Assembly (NCBI GenBank): GCA_963840785.1
Contig: CAWJAF010000013.1
Location: 248,001 to 312,000, forward strand
Direction of reading: 5' to 3'
Length of the DNA stretch: 64,000 bases
DNA from: JALYOK01 sp963840785
GTDB lineage: Bacteria > Pseudomonadota > Gammaproteobacteria > Burkholderiales > JALYOK01
The notes beneath the pieces were generated by a model. The model was not told the DNA's origin. It made no database searches and saw only the letters and a list, made by a program, of their open reading frames with translations. The stretch's first letter is position 1; each line of letters begins with the position of its first letter. The position numbers and the translations under genes were made by a program. Below are positions 7,603 through 16,783 of this stretch, in pieces.

Positions 7603-7962
7603 GTAAAGTAGACACCCTAAACGATGATATTTTATGCATCGTCGCGGTGCCTAATCTGTGATTTCGAATCGTATTCCATTGTTATCGTTGGATTAATTAA
7701 AATTTAACACCCTAAATTTTCTGCAAAACACACCACGTTTCGGCCGCGTCAATTCCTCAATAAAATCGCTGATAAATTGCGCGGCAAAGTAATCCGCCAT
7801 TCGCAATGAAAGACAATATTTACCTCGAATTAAACACGTGATGTAATTTCAATGCAAGCGCCACCCCTCCAATTGCAAACTTCTATCAATTAATCAGGTT
7901 TCACCGCGCTGCAACATAGCTTGTGGTATCATCCGCGCCTCCGTTTACCGCCCGAGTACCCT
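7603..7962. other. AT-rich intergenic region upstream of typA
   Basis: About 360 bases without a gene. It is clearly richer in A+T than its surroundings (for example TTAATTAAAATTTAACACCC near 7690) and contains no long repeat. It separates the cassette array from typA and is where a promoter for the cassettes (minus) and for typA (plus) would have to lie. Confidence 0.5.
7924..7932 (+). promoter_or_regulatory. Candidate extended -10 promoter of typA
   Basis: TGGTATCAT matches an extended -10 box (TG-N-TATAAT with one mismatch). It would start transcription near 7939, 24 bases before the typA ATG. No good -35 box is seen at 17 bases, as is common for extended -10 promoters. Confidence 0.35.
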
Positions 7963-9795
7963 ATGTCCCGCGCCATTCGTAACATCGCAATCATCGCTCA
8001 CGTTGACCACGGCAAGACCACGTTGGTAGATAAACTGCTGCAGCAAGCCGGTACGTTCGCCGCGCACCAACACATCGCCGAGCGGGTGATGGATAGCAAC
8101 GATCTGGAAAAAGAGCGCGGCATTACCATTCTGGCGAAGAATTGCGCGGTGACTTACGAAGGCACGCACATCAATATCGTCGACACGCCCGGCCACGCCG
8201 ATTTCGGTGGCGAAGTCGAGCGTGTGCTGTCGATGGTCGACAGCGTATTGCTGCTGGTCGACGCGGTGGAAGGCCCGATGCCGCAGACGCGTTTCGTGAC
8301 GCGCAAGGCGTTGGCGCTGGGTTTGAAACCGATCGTTGTCGTCAATAAAATCGATCGTCCCGGCGCGCGGCCTGACTGGGTGGTGAATCACACATTCGAT
8401 TTGTTCGATAAACTCGGCGCGACGGAAGCGCAACTCGATTTCCCCGTTGTTTATGCTTCAGCATTGAATGGTTACGCGACGCTCGATCCGAATGTCAAAA
8501 GTGATAACTTGCGGCCGTTGTTCGAGGCGATTTTGCAATACGTGCCGACGCGCGATGCGAATCCCGATCTGCCGTTGCAATTGCAAATCTGTTCGCTCGA
8601 CTATTCCAGCTTCGTCGGTCGCATCGGCATTGGCCGCGTGAAACAGGGGCGCATTCGTGCCGGCCAGCAAGTCGCGGTGATGAACGGCCCGGACGCAACG
8701 CCGGTGATGGCGAAGGTGAATCAGATTTTGAGTTTTGAAGGCTTAGAGCGCGTGATCGTGCCGGAAGCCGAAGCCGGTGACATCGTCTTGATTAACGGCG
8801 TCGAAGGCGTTGGCGTGGGCGTAACGATTTGCGATCCCGCTGCGCCGGTCGGCTTGCCGTTGTTGCGGGTCGACGAGCCAACGCTGACGATGAATTTTAT
8901 GGTGAACTCGTCGCCGCTCGCCGGCAAGGATGGCAAGTTCGTCACCAGCCGCCAAATTCGCGAACGCTTGGAGCGCGAGTTGCAATCCAACGTTGCGCTC
9001 AAAGTTGAATTCGGCAGCGATTCCGATTCGTTTGTCGTGTCCGGTCGCGGCGAATTGCATTTGACGATTTTGCTGGAAAACATGCGCCGCGAAGGTTACG
9101 AAGTCGCAGTCGGTCGCCCGCGCGTGGTGATGAAAGAAATCAACGGCGAGAAACAAGAGCCGTACGAATTACTTACTGTCGACGTCGAAGACGGACATCA
9201 AGGCGCGGTGATGGAAGAACTCGGCCGCCGCCGCGGCGATTTGCAAGACATGCAGTCCGACGGCAAAGGCCGCGTGCGTTTGGAGTATCGCATCCCGGCG
9301 CGTGGCCTGATCGGTTTCCAAGGCGAGTTTTTGAACCTGACGCGCGGCACCGGTTTGGCGAGCCACGTTTTCGACGACTACGGCCTGCTGAAAGGCGAGA
9401 TCGAAGAGCGCCGCAACGGCGTGTTGATCAGCCAAGACCACGGCGTCGCCGTGGCGTATGCGCTGTGGAAATTGCAAGATCGCGGCCGCATGTTCGTCAG
9501 CCCCGGCGATGCGTTGTACGAGGGCATGGTCATCGGCATCCACTCGCGTGACAATGATTTGATCGTCAACCCGATCAAGGGCAAACAACTGACCAACGTG
9601 CGTTCTTCCGGCACCGACGAAGCGGTGCGCCTTGTGCCGCCGGTGGAGTTGACCCTGGAAAAAGCGGTGGAATTTATTGCTGACGATGAGTTGGTGGAGA
9701 TTACGCCGAAGTGCATTCGTATTCGCAAACGTTATCTGCTTGAGCACGAGCGTAAACGCGCATCGCGCACGGATAATAGTTTAGCCGCTGCGTAA
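7963..9795 (+). CDS. typA: Translational GTPase TypA/BipA
   Basis: A ribosome-binding GTPase related to EF-G that helps 50S assembly and growth at low temperature or under stress. The 610-residue length fits. G motifs are AHVDHGKTTL (residues 12-21), RGITI, DTPGHADFGGE and VNKID. Domains 2, 3 and 5 and the TypA-specific C-terminal domain follow, with PARGLIGFQGEFL and EHERKRASRTDNSLAAA at the end. The start chosen is the ATG at 7963 because the family begins MSRAIRNIAIIAHVDH; the open frame starts 14 codons earlier. It is transcribed alone and ends at a strong terminator. Confidence 0.97.
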   Translation: MSRAIRNIAIIAHVDHGKTTLVDKLLQQAGTFAAHQHIAERVMDSNDLEKERGITILAKNCAVTYEGTHINIVDTPGHADFGGEVERVLSMVDSVLLLVDAVEGPMPQTRFVTRKALALGLKPIVVVNKIDRPGARPDWVVNHTFDLFDKLGATEAQLDFPVVYASALNGYATLDPNVKSDNLRPLFEAILQYVPTRDANPDLPLQLQICSLDYSSFVGRIGIGRVKQGRIRAGQQVAVMNGPDATPVMAKVNQILSFEGLERVIVPEAEAGDIVLINGVEGVGVGVTICDPAAPVGLPLLRVDEPTLTMNFMVNSSPLAGKDGKFVTSRQIRERLERELQSNVALKVEFGSDSDSFVVSGRGELHLTILLENMRREGYEVAVGRPRVVMKEINGEKQEPYELLTVDVEDGHQGAVMEELGRRRGDLQDMQSDGKGRVRLEYRIPARGLIGFQGEFLNLTRGTGLASHVFDDYGLLKGEIEERRNGVLISQDHGVAVAYALWKLQDRGRMFVSPGDALYEGMVIGIHSRDNDLIVNPIKGKQLTNVRSSGTDEAVRLVPPVELTLEKAVEFIADDELVEITPKCIRIRKRYLLEHERKRASRTDNSLAAA

Positions 9796-9820
9796 TTGCG
9801 GTTGATTTGAGGTAAATGAA

Positions 9821-9846
9821 AACGGCGCTTCGAGCGCCGTTTTTTA
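9821..9846 (+). terminator. Rho-independent terminator of typA
   Basis: AACGGCGCT-TCG-AGCGCCGTT forms a 9-bp GC-rich stem with a 3-base loop, followed by TTTTATTTT. It lies 26 bases after the typA stop. Confidence 0.9.
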
Positions 9847-9928
9847 TTTTGAGCACACCCCGAAAGGCTTAAGGATACTTGCTCTCAGGCCAGCAATTAT
9901 TTCACGGCATGTGCCGAATTAGCGCTTG

Positions 9929-10009
9929 CCCCCTCACCCTAGCCCTCTCCCCAAAGGGGCGAGGGGACCAATCTCCCTCTCCCGCGCGGGAGAGGGTTGG
10001 GGTGAGGGC
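9929..10009. repeat. Dispersed CCCTCACCC palindromic repeat, copy 1
   Basis: An 81-base imperfect palindrome starting CCCCCTCACCCTAGCCCTCT and ending GAGAGGGTTGGGGTGAGGG, with an inner CCCCAAAGGGGCGAGGGG hairpin. A second copy lies at 36482-36571. This type is widely dispersed in proteobacterial genomes and sits here between typA and the convergent GST gene. Confidence 0.8.
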
Positions 10010-10083
10010 TCCTGGAATATTTGAACGTAAGGATACTAAATTCCGATAAACGCAAATCTTGCGATTATCACAATGGGCGAGAA

Positions 10084-10869
10084 CTATTCCGGCAACCGAC
10101 TAAACCGAATCGTCCCTTTTTCAATCCCCTCCCGCACGATCTCAATTCCGCCCGCCGCGATCATCCACTCCAAACGATGATCGCGGTATTGCCGATTCAC
10201 TTGGCCATTCGCGAGCATCGTTGCAACGTCAGGAAAATTTGCGATGACATGTTTCATTTGCTCAACGACTTTTGCCACGCTCGGGCGCTCGCCCGCACGC
10301 GCGACCCACTTTGCCAGATTGGAACCAGCAGGCGGCGGATGGCCCGACGCAACCGAGCGAAACAAATAAGGCGCAACGCACACATCGCCCCAACCAAAAT
10401 TCGCACCGTTAAACCATTGCGCGTTACCTAGCTGTTTTTCCAGCCATCCTTGCAATTTCGACACGCTTACGCGCGAATGCGCGACTAATTTATCCGCCAA
10501 CGGACCGCTGGCGCGCTTAAAACGAAGCACTTCGCCCAAGCCCCAATTGTTCGGCTCGTAAAGCGTATCCATCATGTCTTCGATCATGCGCATCCGCGCA
10601 CGATCGGCCGGAGAGGCAGGCAGCAAGCGGGGTTCCGGCCATTTGTCTTCGAGATATTCGAGAATAATTGTTGAATCAAAAATCTTTACATCGCCATCAA
10701 TCAACGTCGGAATTTCTGCGCGCGGATTCGCGTCGACAAACTCGCCGCCAGTTTTGCCGTTCATCATGCCGTCAGGCACGATTGCCGTGAATTCCAAACC
10801 TTTTTCTGCTAAGCCAATTTTGGCTTTCATCGCGAAAGCGGAGAGCGGGTGTTCGTAAAGTGTAAGCAT
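10084..10869 (-). CDS. Glutathione S-transferase family protein
   Basis: A 261-residue cytosolic GST-like protein. The N-terminal thioredoxin-fold domain opens with LTLYEHPLSAFAMKAKIGLAEKG; the serine after HPL is the likely glutathione-activating residue. Next come NPRAEIPTLIDGD (cis-proline loop) and FDSTIILEYLEDKWPEP (glutathione gamma-glutamyl site). The all-helical C-terminal domain carries WFNGANFGWGDVCVAPYLFR. The tail beyond about residue 215 is longer than in typical GSTs. The substrate cannot be told. It reads towards typA and is preceded by an SDR gene on the same strand, about 50 bases away. Confidence 0.85.
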   Translation of the reverse strand: MLTLYEHPLSAFAMKAKIGLAEKGLEFTAIVPDGMMNGKTGGEFVDANPRAEIPTLIDGDVKIFDSTIILEYLEDKWPEPRLLPASPADRARMRMIEDMMDTLYEPNNWGLGEVLRFKRASGPLADKLVAHSRVSVSKLQGWLEKQLGNAQWFNGANFGWGDVCVAPYLFRSVASGHPPPAGSNLAKWVARAGERPSVAKVVEQMKHVIANFPDVATMLANGQVNRQYRDHRLEWMIAAGGIEIVREGIEKGTIRFSRLPE

Positions 10870-10919
10870 TTTTTATTCCGGGGAAAAGTGAGTGTTAAAT
10901 TGGGTCGTCGATGTTTCCG

Positions 10920-11660
10920 CTATGCGGCCAAATTATGCCCTCCATTCACGAAAATTACCTGCCCCTGAATCATCTCGGCTGATGGGCTGGCGAGAAATTC
11001 AACGAGGCCGACGTAATCATCATGTTGCACCGATCGCCCACTCGGATTTTGTTCGGCGGCGGACTTAAGAATTTTGTCGGTCTCGTCGCCGAATACGGCC
11101 CTCAGCGCGTCGGTATCGACAGCGCCGGGCGCAATGGCGTTGATGCGGATGCCGCGCGGTGCAAGCTCAACGGCGAGATAGCGCAGCAGACTTTCGGCCA
11201 GCGCTTTGCCGACGCCAACGGCGGCATAGTTTTTAATGACGGTGCGGCCGCCGCGACTCGACAAAAAGAGCACGCTGCTACCGCGTTTTAAAATTGGCAG
11301 CGCCGCTTGCACGAGGTAGAGCAACGCGGTGCCGTTTAGATTGACGGCGCGAGTGAAATCGTCCGGATCCACTTGCAAGGTTGGCACCGCGATCACGCGC
11401 ACGGCGCAATGAATAAGCTGATCGAGCCGGTCGACCTTGCCCCTGACTTGGTCGAGTACGGCGTTGCAACCGCTTGGGGTGCTAACGTCGCCGCGAATCA
11501 AGTGGCAGCGCGCGCCGAGTCCTTCGATTTCGCGCTTCGCTTTCTCGGCGGTTTTTTCGTCGTTGTGAAAATTCAGGAAGACATCGGTATTGGGCTTGGC
11601 GAATCGTTTGGCGATGGCGAAGCCGATGCCTTTGATGCCGCCGGTGACGAGGATTGACAT
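10920..11660 (-). CDS. SDR oxidoreductase with FabL-like Y-x6-K active site
   Basis: A 246-residue NAD(P)-dependent short-chain dehydrogenase. The cofactor motif is TGGIKGIG near the N-terminus, and FVNGGHNL closes the fold. The usual YxxxK is replaced by YAAVGVGKALAE, that is tyrosine, six residues, lysine. This spacing is the hallmark of enoyl-ACP reductases, and the surrounding VGVGKALAESLLRYLAVELAP resembles Bacillus FabL. The protein may be an enoyl-ACP reductase or a related enoyl reductase; the catalytic Ser is in FLSSRGG. It lies upstream of the GST gene on the same strand and could share its transcript. Confidence 0.75.
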   Translation of the reverse strand: MSILVTGGIKGIGFAIAKRFAKPNTDVFLNFHNDEKTAEKAKREIEGLGARCHLIRGDVSTPSGCNAVLDQVRGKVDRLDQLIHCAVRVIAVPTLQVDPDDFTRAVNLNGTALLYLVQAALPILKRGSSVLFLSSRGGRTVIKNYAAVGVGKALAESLLRYLAVELAPRGIRINAIAPGAVDTDALRAVFGDETDKILKSAAEQNPSGRSVQHDDYVGLVEFLASPSAEMIQGQVIFVNGGHNLAA

Positions 11661-12017
11661 GAAGTGTCCGTTATTCGTAAGGGATGCCAGATGGTAGGCA
11701 GACTTCGCTTACGCGTCAACATCATCAGGCTGCCTGGTCGAATTGCGCCTTTCCATGAACATTACCGGAATTGTCATCTTTGATATGTCATCCTGAGCAA
11801 CGCGAAGGATCTGCTTTTGCGGCGGTAAAATGCAGATCCTTCGCGTTGCTCAGGATGACATGAGGAGGTGGACGCAAGAACATCGGCGGTTCATGCCCCA
11901 CGACGACGTTTATTCACGCGATGTGAATAAATTTTCGAAAAAATAACTGACCTGGCATCAACTATGTATGCGCAGGCCTCGCGCCATGCGCGTCCTCGCG
12001 CATAAGCCTAGGAACCG
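11661..12017. repeat. Intergenic region holding a perfect 29-bp inverted repeat (11786-11860)
   Basis: No gene was seen in these 357 bases. The two 29-base arms at 11786-11814 and 11832-11860 (first arm TGTCATCCTGAGCAACGCGA and on to ATCTGC) are exact reverse complements around a 17-base spacer. The TGTCATCCTGAGC palindrome is a familiar dispersed repeat in bacterial genomes. It could form a long hairpin between the SDR gene and the small lipoprotein gene. Confidence 0.75.
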
Positions 12018-12524
12018 CTAACGGCCGTACTTCGCGCGCGCTTCCGCTAAGCAGGTACTTCTATAGGTGCCGCCCTTTTCCATGCATGCGGCAACCGCGC
12101 CTTTCCACTGCTCTTGGAGTTTGTCGGCGTTAGTTTCTATTTCGGCGTAGGAGGCGTCGCGCGCTGCGCGTGCGTCGGCGATGCATTTGGATTTGGTATC
12201 ACCACCGTACGTGTTGCATTTTTCTTTTGCGAGCGTCCAATCGGCATCGACGTTGTCACGCTCGGCTTGGATTAGGGCTTCCTCGGTGCCTAGATTTTCT
12301 GCTTTGGCGCCGGCAACGGCTTTAGTCCGGTTGACGTTGGCTTCTGTGCGACAGAGCGATTTAGCATCGCCGGAAAATTTTTCGCAAGCACGCAGCGCAA
12401 GCATGCGGTCTTCATGCGCGCGCGCGACGGCTCCTTTATATTTTGCAACGCCGAGGCTATCGGTTGTGCAAGCATTAACGCTAAATAGCGCACCAGCGAT
12501 CAAGAGTAAACGAATATTGATCAT
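12018..12524 (-). CDS. Hypothetical lipoprotein, Cys-rich helical
   Basis: A 168-residue protein from the ATG at 12524, chosen because AAAGGACCG lies just upstream and a signal peptide follows directly; the open frame extends 76 codons further upstream without support. The signal peptide (MINIRLLLIAGALFSVNAC) ends in a plausible lipobox with Cys19. The mature part is Ala/Lys/Glu-rich and helical, with regularly spaced cysteine pairs (ALRACEKFSGDAKSLCRTEA, EKCNTYGGDTKSKCIADA, AACMEKGGTYRSTCLAEA) that look like three copies of one unit, probably three disulfides. It is likely exported and anchored in the envelope. The family is not recognised. Confidence 0.65.
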   Translation of the reverse strand: MINIRLLLIAGALFSVNACTTDSLGVAKYKGAVARAHEDRMLALRACEKFSGDAKSLCRTEANVNRTKAVAGAKAENLGTEEALIQAERDNVDADWTLAKEKCNTYGGDTKSKCIADARAARDASYAEIETNADKLQEQWKGAVAACMEKGGTYRSTCLAEARAKYGR

Positions 12525-12863
12525 GAGCGGTCCTTTCAAAAAACGTCGAGTGTTGTTATCCGGCCATTGGAATATGCAGCAAACAACGGGAGAGTATGTT
12601 GATGTTATTAGCGCTAAGGATAACTCGATTCGCTTGATTCTGAAACCGTTGCATGCTTTCCTGAGCCATGGCCACGCGCCGCATGGTGCTTGCTTCGCAG
12701 AGGAAGGTGCTTGGAGAGCCAGTATCCACGGACGTCTCCGGGGTATGGCCAAAAAATTCTCTGTACGGAGTGCGTTGCTTGATTAAATTTCGAACCTATG
12801 CCGCGTTACCTTTTCTCCTTGGCACTGTGCTTCGCTCAATGCTCGAAAGAAATTACCGCCTAC
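12525..12863. other. Intergenic region with a degenerate dispersed repeat
   Basis: These 339 bases hold no supported gene. The part at about 12639-12745 contains words of the window-wide repeat family on the opposite strand (GAGAGCCAGTATCC, GTCTCCGGGGT). Confidence 0.3.
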
Positions 12864-13190
12864 CTAATGCCAATGACCATTGCGCCAACGCCAGCCGTGG
12901 CGATGCCGCGACCATCCCCCTGGCGCCCAGTGGTGGCCGTAGTGCGGTCGACGTGCCCAATAACCCGGTGCCCATGCATAGGCGCCATAACGCCAACGCC
13001 AATGGCCGCCGATCCAAAGATGGATCGGACTCGGCGCGACGGTGACGCGTTCTTGAATTACCTCGGGTGGTTCCTGCGTCGCGATTTCATCAGAAGGATT
13101 CGGGACTCGATCGCGATAAATTACGCGTTCGTGAACACATCCGGCTAGCGTGATGATCACCAGACCTAGCAATATCAACTTAATTCTCAT
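12864..13190 (-). CDS. WXXGXW repeat lipoprotein
   Basis: A 108-residue small lipoprotein. The signal peptide MRIKLILLGLVIITLAGC ends in a good lipobox (LAGC, Cys18). The C-terminal half is rich in Trp, His and Gly, with the repeat seen in YXWGXW/WXXGXW (BcpO-related) proteins: HLWIGGHWRWRYG, AWAPGYW, HHWAPGGW, WRWRNGHWH. Family members are small envelope proteins of unknown role. It is monocistronic on the minus strand. Confidence 0.8.
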   Translation of the reverse strand: MRIKLILLGLVIITLAGCVHERVIYRDRVPNPSDEIATQEPPEVIQERVTVAPSPIHLWIGGHWRWRYGAYAWAPGYWARRPHYGHHWAPGGWSRHRHGWRWRNGHWH

Positions 13191-13393
13191 TTCGAACCTC
13201 GCTTCTTGTTCCGACGAACTGTGTTGCTATTGTGATTCTGAACGTAGCGAGGAACGTAACGAAATTGTCGAAAAGTGTTTCAAATTGTAGGGAATGGCAG
13301 GCGGTTTATGCAGAGTGGTTGCTGCATGCACTAAGAAATATTTACAGACGCCTTTGCAGCCTGAAAATTCCTAATCGTGTCGTTTTTCTAGGA

Positions 13394-15103
13394 TCAGCTT
13401 GCTATGAAAAAATACAGCAGCAACACGTTTATTAGAATTGACGCCCCTGCGACGAAGCGCCACAACGTAACGGGATCGCGTTCAACCAAAGGCGTCGGTA
13501 CTGGCGCGGCTAAAGGTCGCGCTGCGCCGCGTTCGATGGCGAGCAATAACTCATCGGCCGTCTCGAAGCGGCGCTGCGGATCTTTTGCGACGGCTTTCAG
13601 AATCAAATTTTCAAGCCACTGCGGAATGTCAGGGCGATAACGCGTCGGCGGCACGGGCTCACCAAACTTCGGGCGTTGAAAAGGCTCGATCTCGCCATAG
13701 GGAAATCGGCGTGTCAGCAGGTGATAGAGCGTAACGCCGATTGCATAGAGATCCATTTGTTTCGACGGTTTTGCGCCGGCGTATTGTTCCGGGGCGATAA
13801 AGCTCGGCGTGCCGGCTTGGTCGTGCGTGTGGTCTTGCGGCTCGTGGCCAGAAATCGCAATGCCCAAGATCGAGAATGCGAAGCTCGCCATCGTTTCCGA
13901 GATGAATATTGGCGGGCTTGATATCGCGATGCAAAATATCGCGGCGATGCAGCGCGCCGACGCCGCGAGTGAGTTTGGTGGCATTCAGTAAGTTTCCGGA
14001 ACGGTGAAGTGAATATCGGCGTCAAGCTTTTGCTGCAAGCGTCGCGCCATCGTGCCAAGTCATGATGAAATAAAGATAGGTTCGCCGTTCTGGCTTGATG
14101 CTCACATACTGCGGGAAGAAACGTGCAACGGCGCGGCGCATCAGCCATTCTTCATGAGCAAGCGCGGCACGCTCGTTATCGTCATCCGCTATATCCGGCA
14201 GTAAGGGTTTTCAGCACGTAACCTGTTACCCGTTGCTTCGTCGCAAACTTTGTAGAGCATCGTGACGCGAGATTCGTGCAAAATTTCCAAGACGGTGAAG
14301 CCATCAATCATCGCGCCGATTGCAAGTCGCGGCGGTGGACGTAAGAATTGTATGATTCGCTACTATCGCTTGAGATTCGGCTTCGGGAATTTCGCGTATT
14401 TCGAAAATAGCCGCGCTGACATTATCTTGCGAGCCAGCTGCGATCGCAGCGTCGCATAGCTCGCGTGCGGTTTGATCGGGATCGGAATAATGTTGTAATC
14501 GTTCGGCTAAGAGCTTGTCGCCAATCGGCTGCCAAATCCCATCGGTGACCAACAAAAATCGATCGCCAATTTGCAATTCGCCTTCGCTATAATCCAACGC
14601 AAATGCTGATCTAGACCGATGGCGCGAGTGAGCACATGGCGCATTTCCGGCCGATCCCAGACATGGTCGGTGGTGAGGCGCGTTTCAAAATGCCATCGCG
14701 CAACAAATAAATACGCGTGTCGCCGACGTGGGCAATGGTGTAGTGCCGTTTGCGCAGCGACAAGCGCCGAAAGCGTCGTCGCCATGCCGTCACGCTCCGG
14801 ATGCGCGGAGGATTGCGCGATCAGCCAGCGATTAATCGCGTGGATGACGCGATCCATCGCGATGGGAACGGCCCAATCGTCCGGCGTTGCGTAGTAGTCA
14901 GACAGCAATCCGCGCACGGTGTATTCGGATGCTTCGCGCCCGCCTTCACTGCCGGAAACGCCGTCAGCAATCGCGAGCAAAATGCCCTTGGCTGGATAAC
15001 TCCGGTTCGCCGGGCAACACCATGCCGACGAAATCTTCGTTACGCTCGCGTTTGCCGGTGAGCGTGGCGTAGCCCGGCGCGATTTGCAAGCGGGTTGATT
15101 CAT
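13394..15103 (-). CDS. Bifunctional protein-serine/threonine phosphatase (PP2C) / kinase, several frameshifts
   Basis: This locus encodes an N-terminal PP2C phosphatase, a protein kinase and a C-terminal membrane helix. The ATG at 15103 starts MNQPACK; PP2C parts are LLAIADGVSGSEGGREASE, ATTLSALV and FLLVTDGIWQPIGD. The kinase part shows HRDIKPANIHLGNDGELRIL, then AGTPSFIAPEQYAG and LYAIGVTLYHLLTRRFPYG; the last 22 residues (VAGASILINVLLLYFFIAS) are a transmembrane segment. The pieces lie in different frames, so at least four indels are present. The same fusion is found next to nitrate assimilation genes in Pseudomonas, in agreement with the neighbours here. It follows the nitrate transporter on the minus strand. 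Confidence 0.75.
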
Positions 15104-15234
15104 TGGACGATTGTGCCTGATTAAGTTGCTGCTAATATTTAGGCGGCAATGTGGCTGAAAGCCGCATGGATAGGCTTGGCCTTCAGGCATGCCATGCCAG
15201 GAGCCAGCGCGACGCGGGTCCTGGCACGGTGCGA
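15104..15234. repeat. Degenerate dispersed repeat between transporter and kinase genes
   Basis: About 15165-15230 carries words of the window-wide family (TTCAGGCATGCCATGCCAGG, GCGACGCGGGTCCTGGC) with short inverted parts. No gene is present. Confidence 0.4.
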
Positions 15235-16447
15235 TTAGATTCGCGCAGCCGTCAAATGCGCCGCGCCCCAAGTGGTGCGCCAGCGCGTTTTCACGACGGA
15301 CAATCCACCCAGCGCCACCATCGCCAGCCCAGCGAAAATCAGAAAGCCGAGTTGATAACTGCCGGTGATTTGTTTCGAATAGCCCAAGCTCGATGCCAAA
15401 TAAAATCCACCGATGCCGCCCGCCATACCGACCATGCCGGTCATCACGCCGATCTCTTTTCGGAAGCGCTGCGGCACCAATTGAAACACCGCGCCATTGC
15501 CCATGCCGAGCGCCCACATCGCGAACATAAAGACGACCAATGCCATCCACGCCGAGGGTAAGTCAAAGCTGACAACGACCAGAAATGAGGCGGCGATGAC
15601 ATACATAACAGCTCAGGGATTTGATGCCGCCGATACGATCCGCCAGCCAGCCACCAAGCGGGCGCATCATTGAGCCCATGAACACACATGCTGCGGTGAA
15701 ATAGCCGGCGACGACAGGCGAGAGGCCGTATTGCGGTATTGAAATAAATCGTTAGCGAGGAGGCCAGCCCGACAAAGCCACCGAACGTAACGCTGTAGAA
15801 AAACATAAACCACCAAGCATCTTTGTCGCGTAATACTTTCAAATATTCGGTGAGCGGTTTTGCCGGCGGGCAATCCGGGCTGTCTTTCGCGACAAACAAA
15901 TAAAATACGAATACGATTGCAAGCGGAATCACCGCAAGCCCAATGACGTTGTTCCAGCCGAACGCGACGGCGAGCGATGGCGCAAACAACGCTGCCAATA
16001 CGGTGCCGGAATTTCCTGCGCCAGCGATGCCTAGCGCCGTGCCTTGATGCTCCGGTGGATACCAACGCGACGCCAGCGGTAATGCGACCGCGAAGGATGC
16101 ACCGGCGACGCCGAGAAAAATCCCAAGCGTCAGCACTTGCGCATAGCTGTGAATGCCGAAATACCATGCGATCGACAGTGCCCGATAACGATGACTTGCC
16201 CAATCGCGCCGGCGATTTTCGGCTTAAAGTGATCGACCATCACGCCCATGACCAAACGCAGCAGCGCGCCGGCCAGCACGGGCGTCGCGACCATCAAGCC
16301 TTTTTGCGCGGCATCTAGACCCAAATCTTTTGCGATCTGAACGCCGAGCGGCCCGAGCACCACCCAGACCATAAAACTCAAATCGAAATATAGAAACGCG
16401 GCAAGCAACGTTGGCGGATGGCCCGCTTTCCAAAAAGATTTATTCAT
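15235..16447 (-). CDS. NarK/NasA-type nitrate/nitrite MFS transporter, frameshifted
   Basis: An MFS transporter of about 404 residues that would import nitrate for the reductases encoded next to it. The N-terminal piece begins MNKSFWKAGHPPTLLAAFLY and contains DLSFMVWVVLGPLGVQIAKD and VLAGALLRLVMGVMVDHF, both typical of the NNP family. The middle piece has ASRWYPPEHQGTALGIAGAG and GNSGTVLAALFAPSLA (nitrate signature region), and the last GMVGMAGGIGGFYLASSLG. Three reading frames are used in order, so at least two indels split it. A clear sigma-54-type promoter lies 38-53 bases upstream of the ATG. Confidence 0.8.
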
Positions 16448-16484
16448 GATTCCGACTCTAAATGTGTCAGTGACTTAAGCGAAT

Positions 16485-16500
16485 AGCAAGCTATGTGCCA
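16485..16500 (-). promoter_or_regulatory. Sigma-54 (-24/-12) promoter of the nitrate transporter gene
   Basis: On the minus strand TGGCACATAGCTTGCT matches the consensus TGGCACR-N4-TTGCW at every fixed position, with the required 10 bases between GG and GC. Transcription would start near 16474, about 27 bases before the transporter ATG. Confidence 0.65.
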
Positions 16501-16649
16501 CATCGATTTACTCGGCTGGATTTACATGAGAAACGGCATGTGACTACCGTAGTGGCGCTACGTATTAGCTCCGGCAATTTATTCGATGGAAAGTTTGGTG
16601 CATGGTTTTTGTTGCGCCGCGCCTTAAGCGTGCACGCAGGCTGAATTGC

Positions 16650-16664
16650 GCACCAGTTTGATGC
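16650..16664. promoter_or_regulatory. Candidate NtrC-type enhancer site
   Basis: GCACC-AGTTT-GATGC differs at one base from the NtrC dyad GCACC-N5-GGTGC. It sits 104 bases upstream of the nirB-side -24 element and about 150 bases from the transporter-side one, a normal enhancer distance for both. Confidence 0.35.
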
Positions 16665-16767
16665 ATTGCAGCAAATACGCGTTAACTAGGCCTCGCCGGT
16701 GTGAAATCGCGGTGTCTCACGAGGGAGCCTGTGCAATTGACGTGAATGTGGGGGTGATACGCGTTCA

Positions 16768-16783
16768 TGGCATCGAATTTGCT
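16768..16783 (+). promoter_or_regulatory. Sigma-54 (-24/-12) promoter of nirB
   Basis: TGGCATCGAATTTGCT matches TGGCAYR-N4-TTGCW apart from C at the R position, with GG and GC 10 bases apart. Transcription would start near 16795, about 65 bases before the nirB ATG. Confidence 0.5.

Noticed and set aside
9169..9747. 192-codon open frame opposite typA
   Set aside because: His/Gln/Ala-rich composition typical of the antisense of GC-rich codons; typA is certain.
12181..12786. 201-codon open frame opposite the small lipoprotein gene
   Set aside because: The minus-strand gene has a signal peptide, lipobox and binding site; this frame has none.
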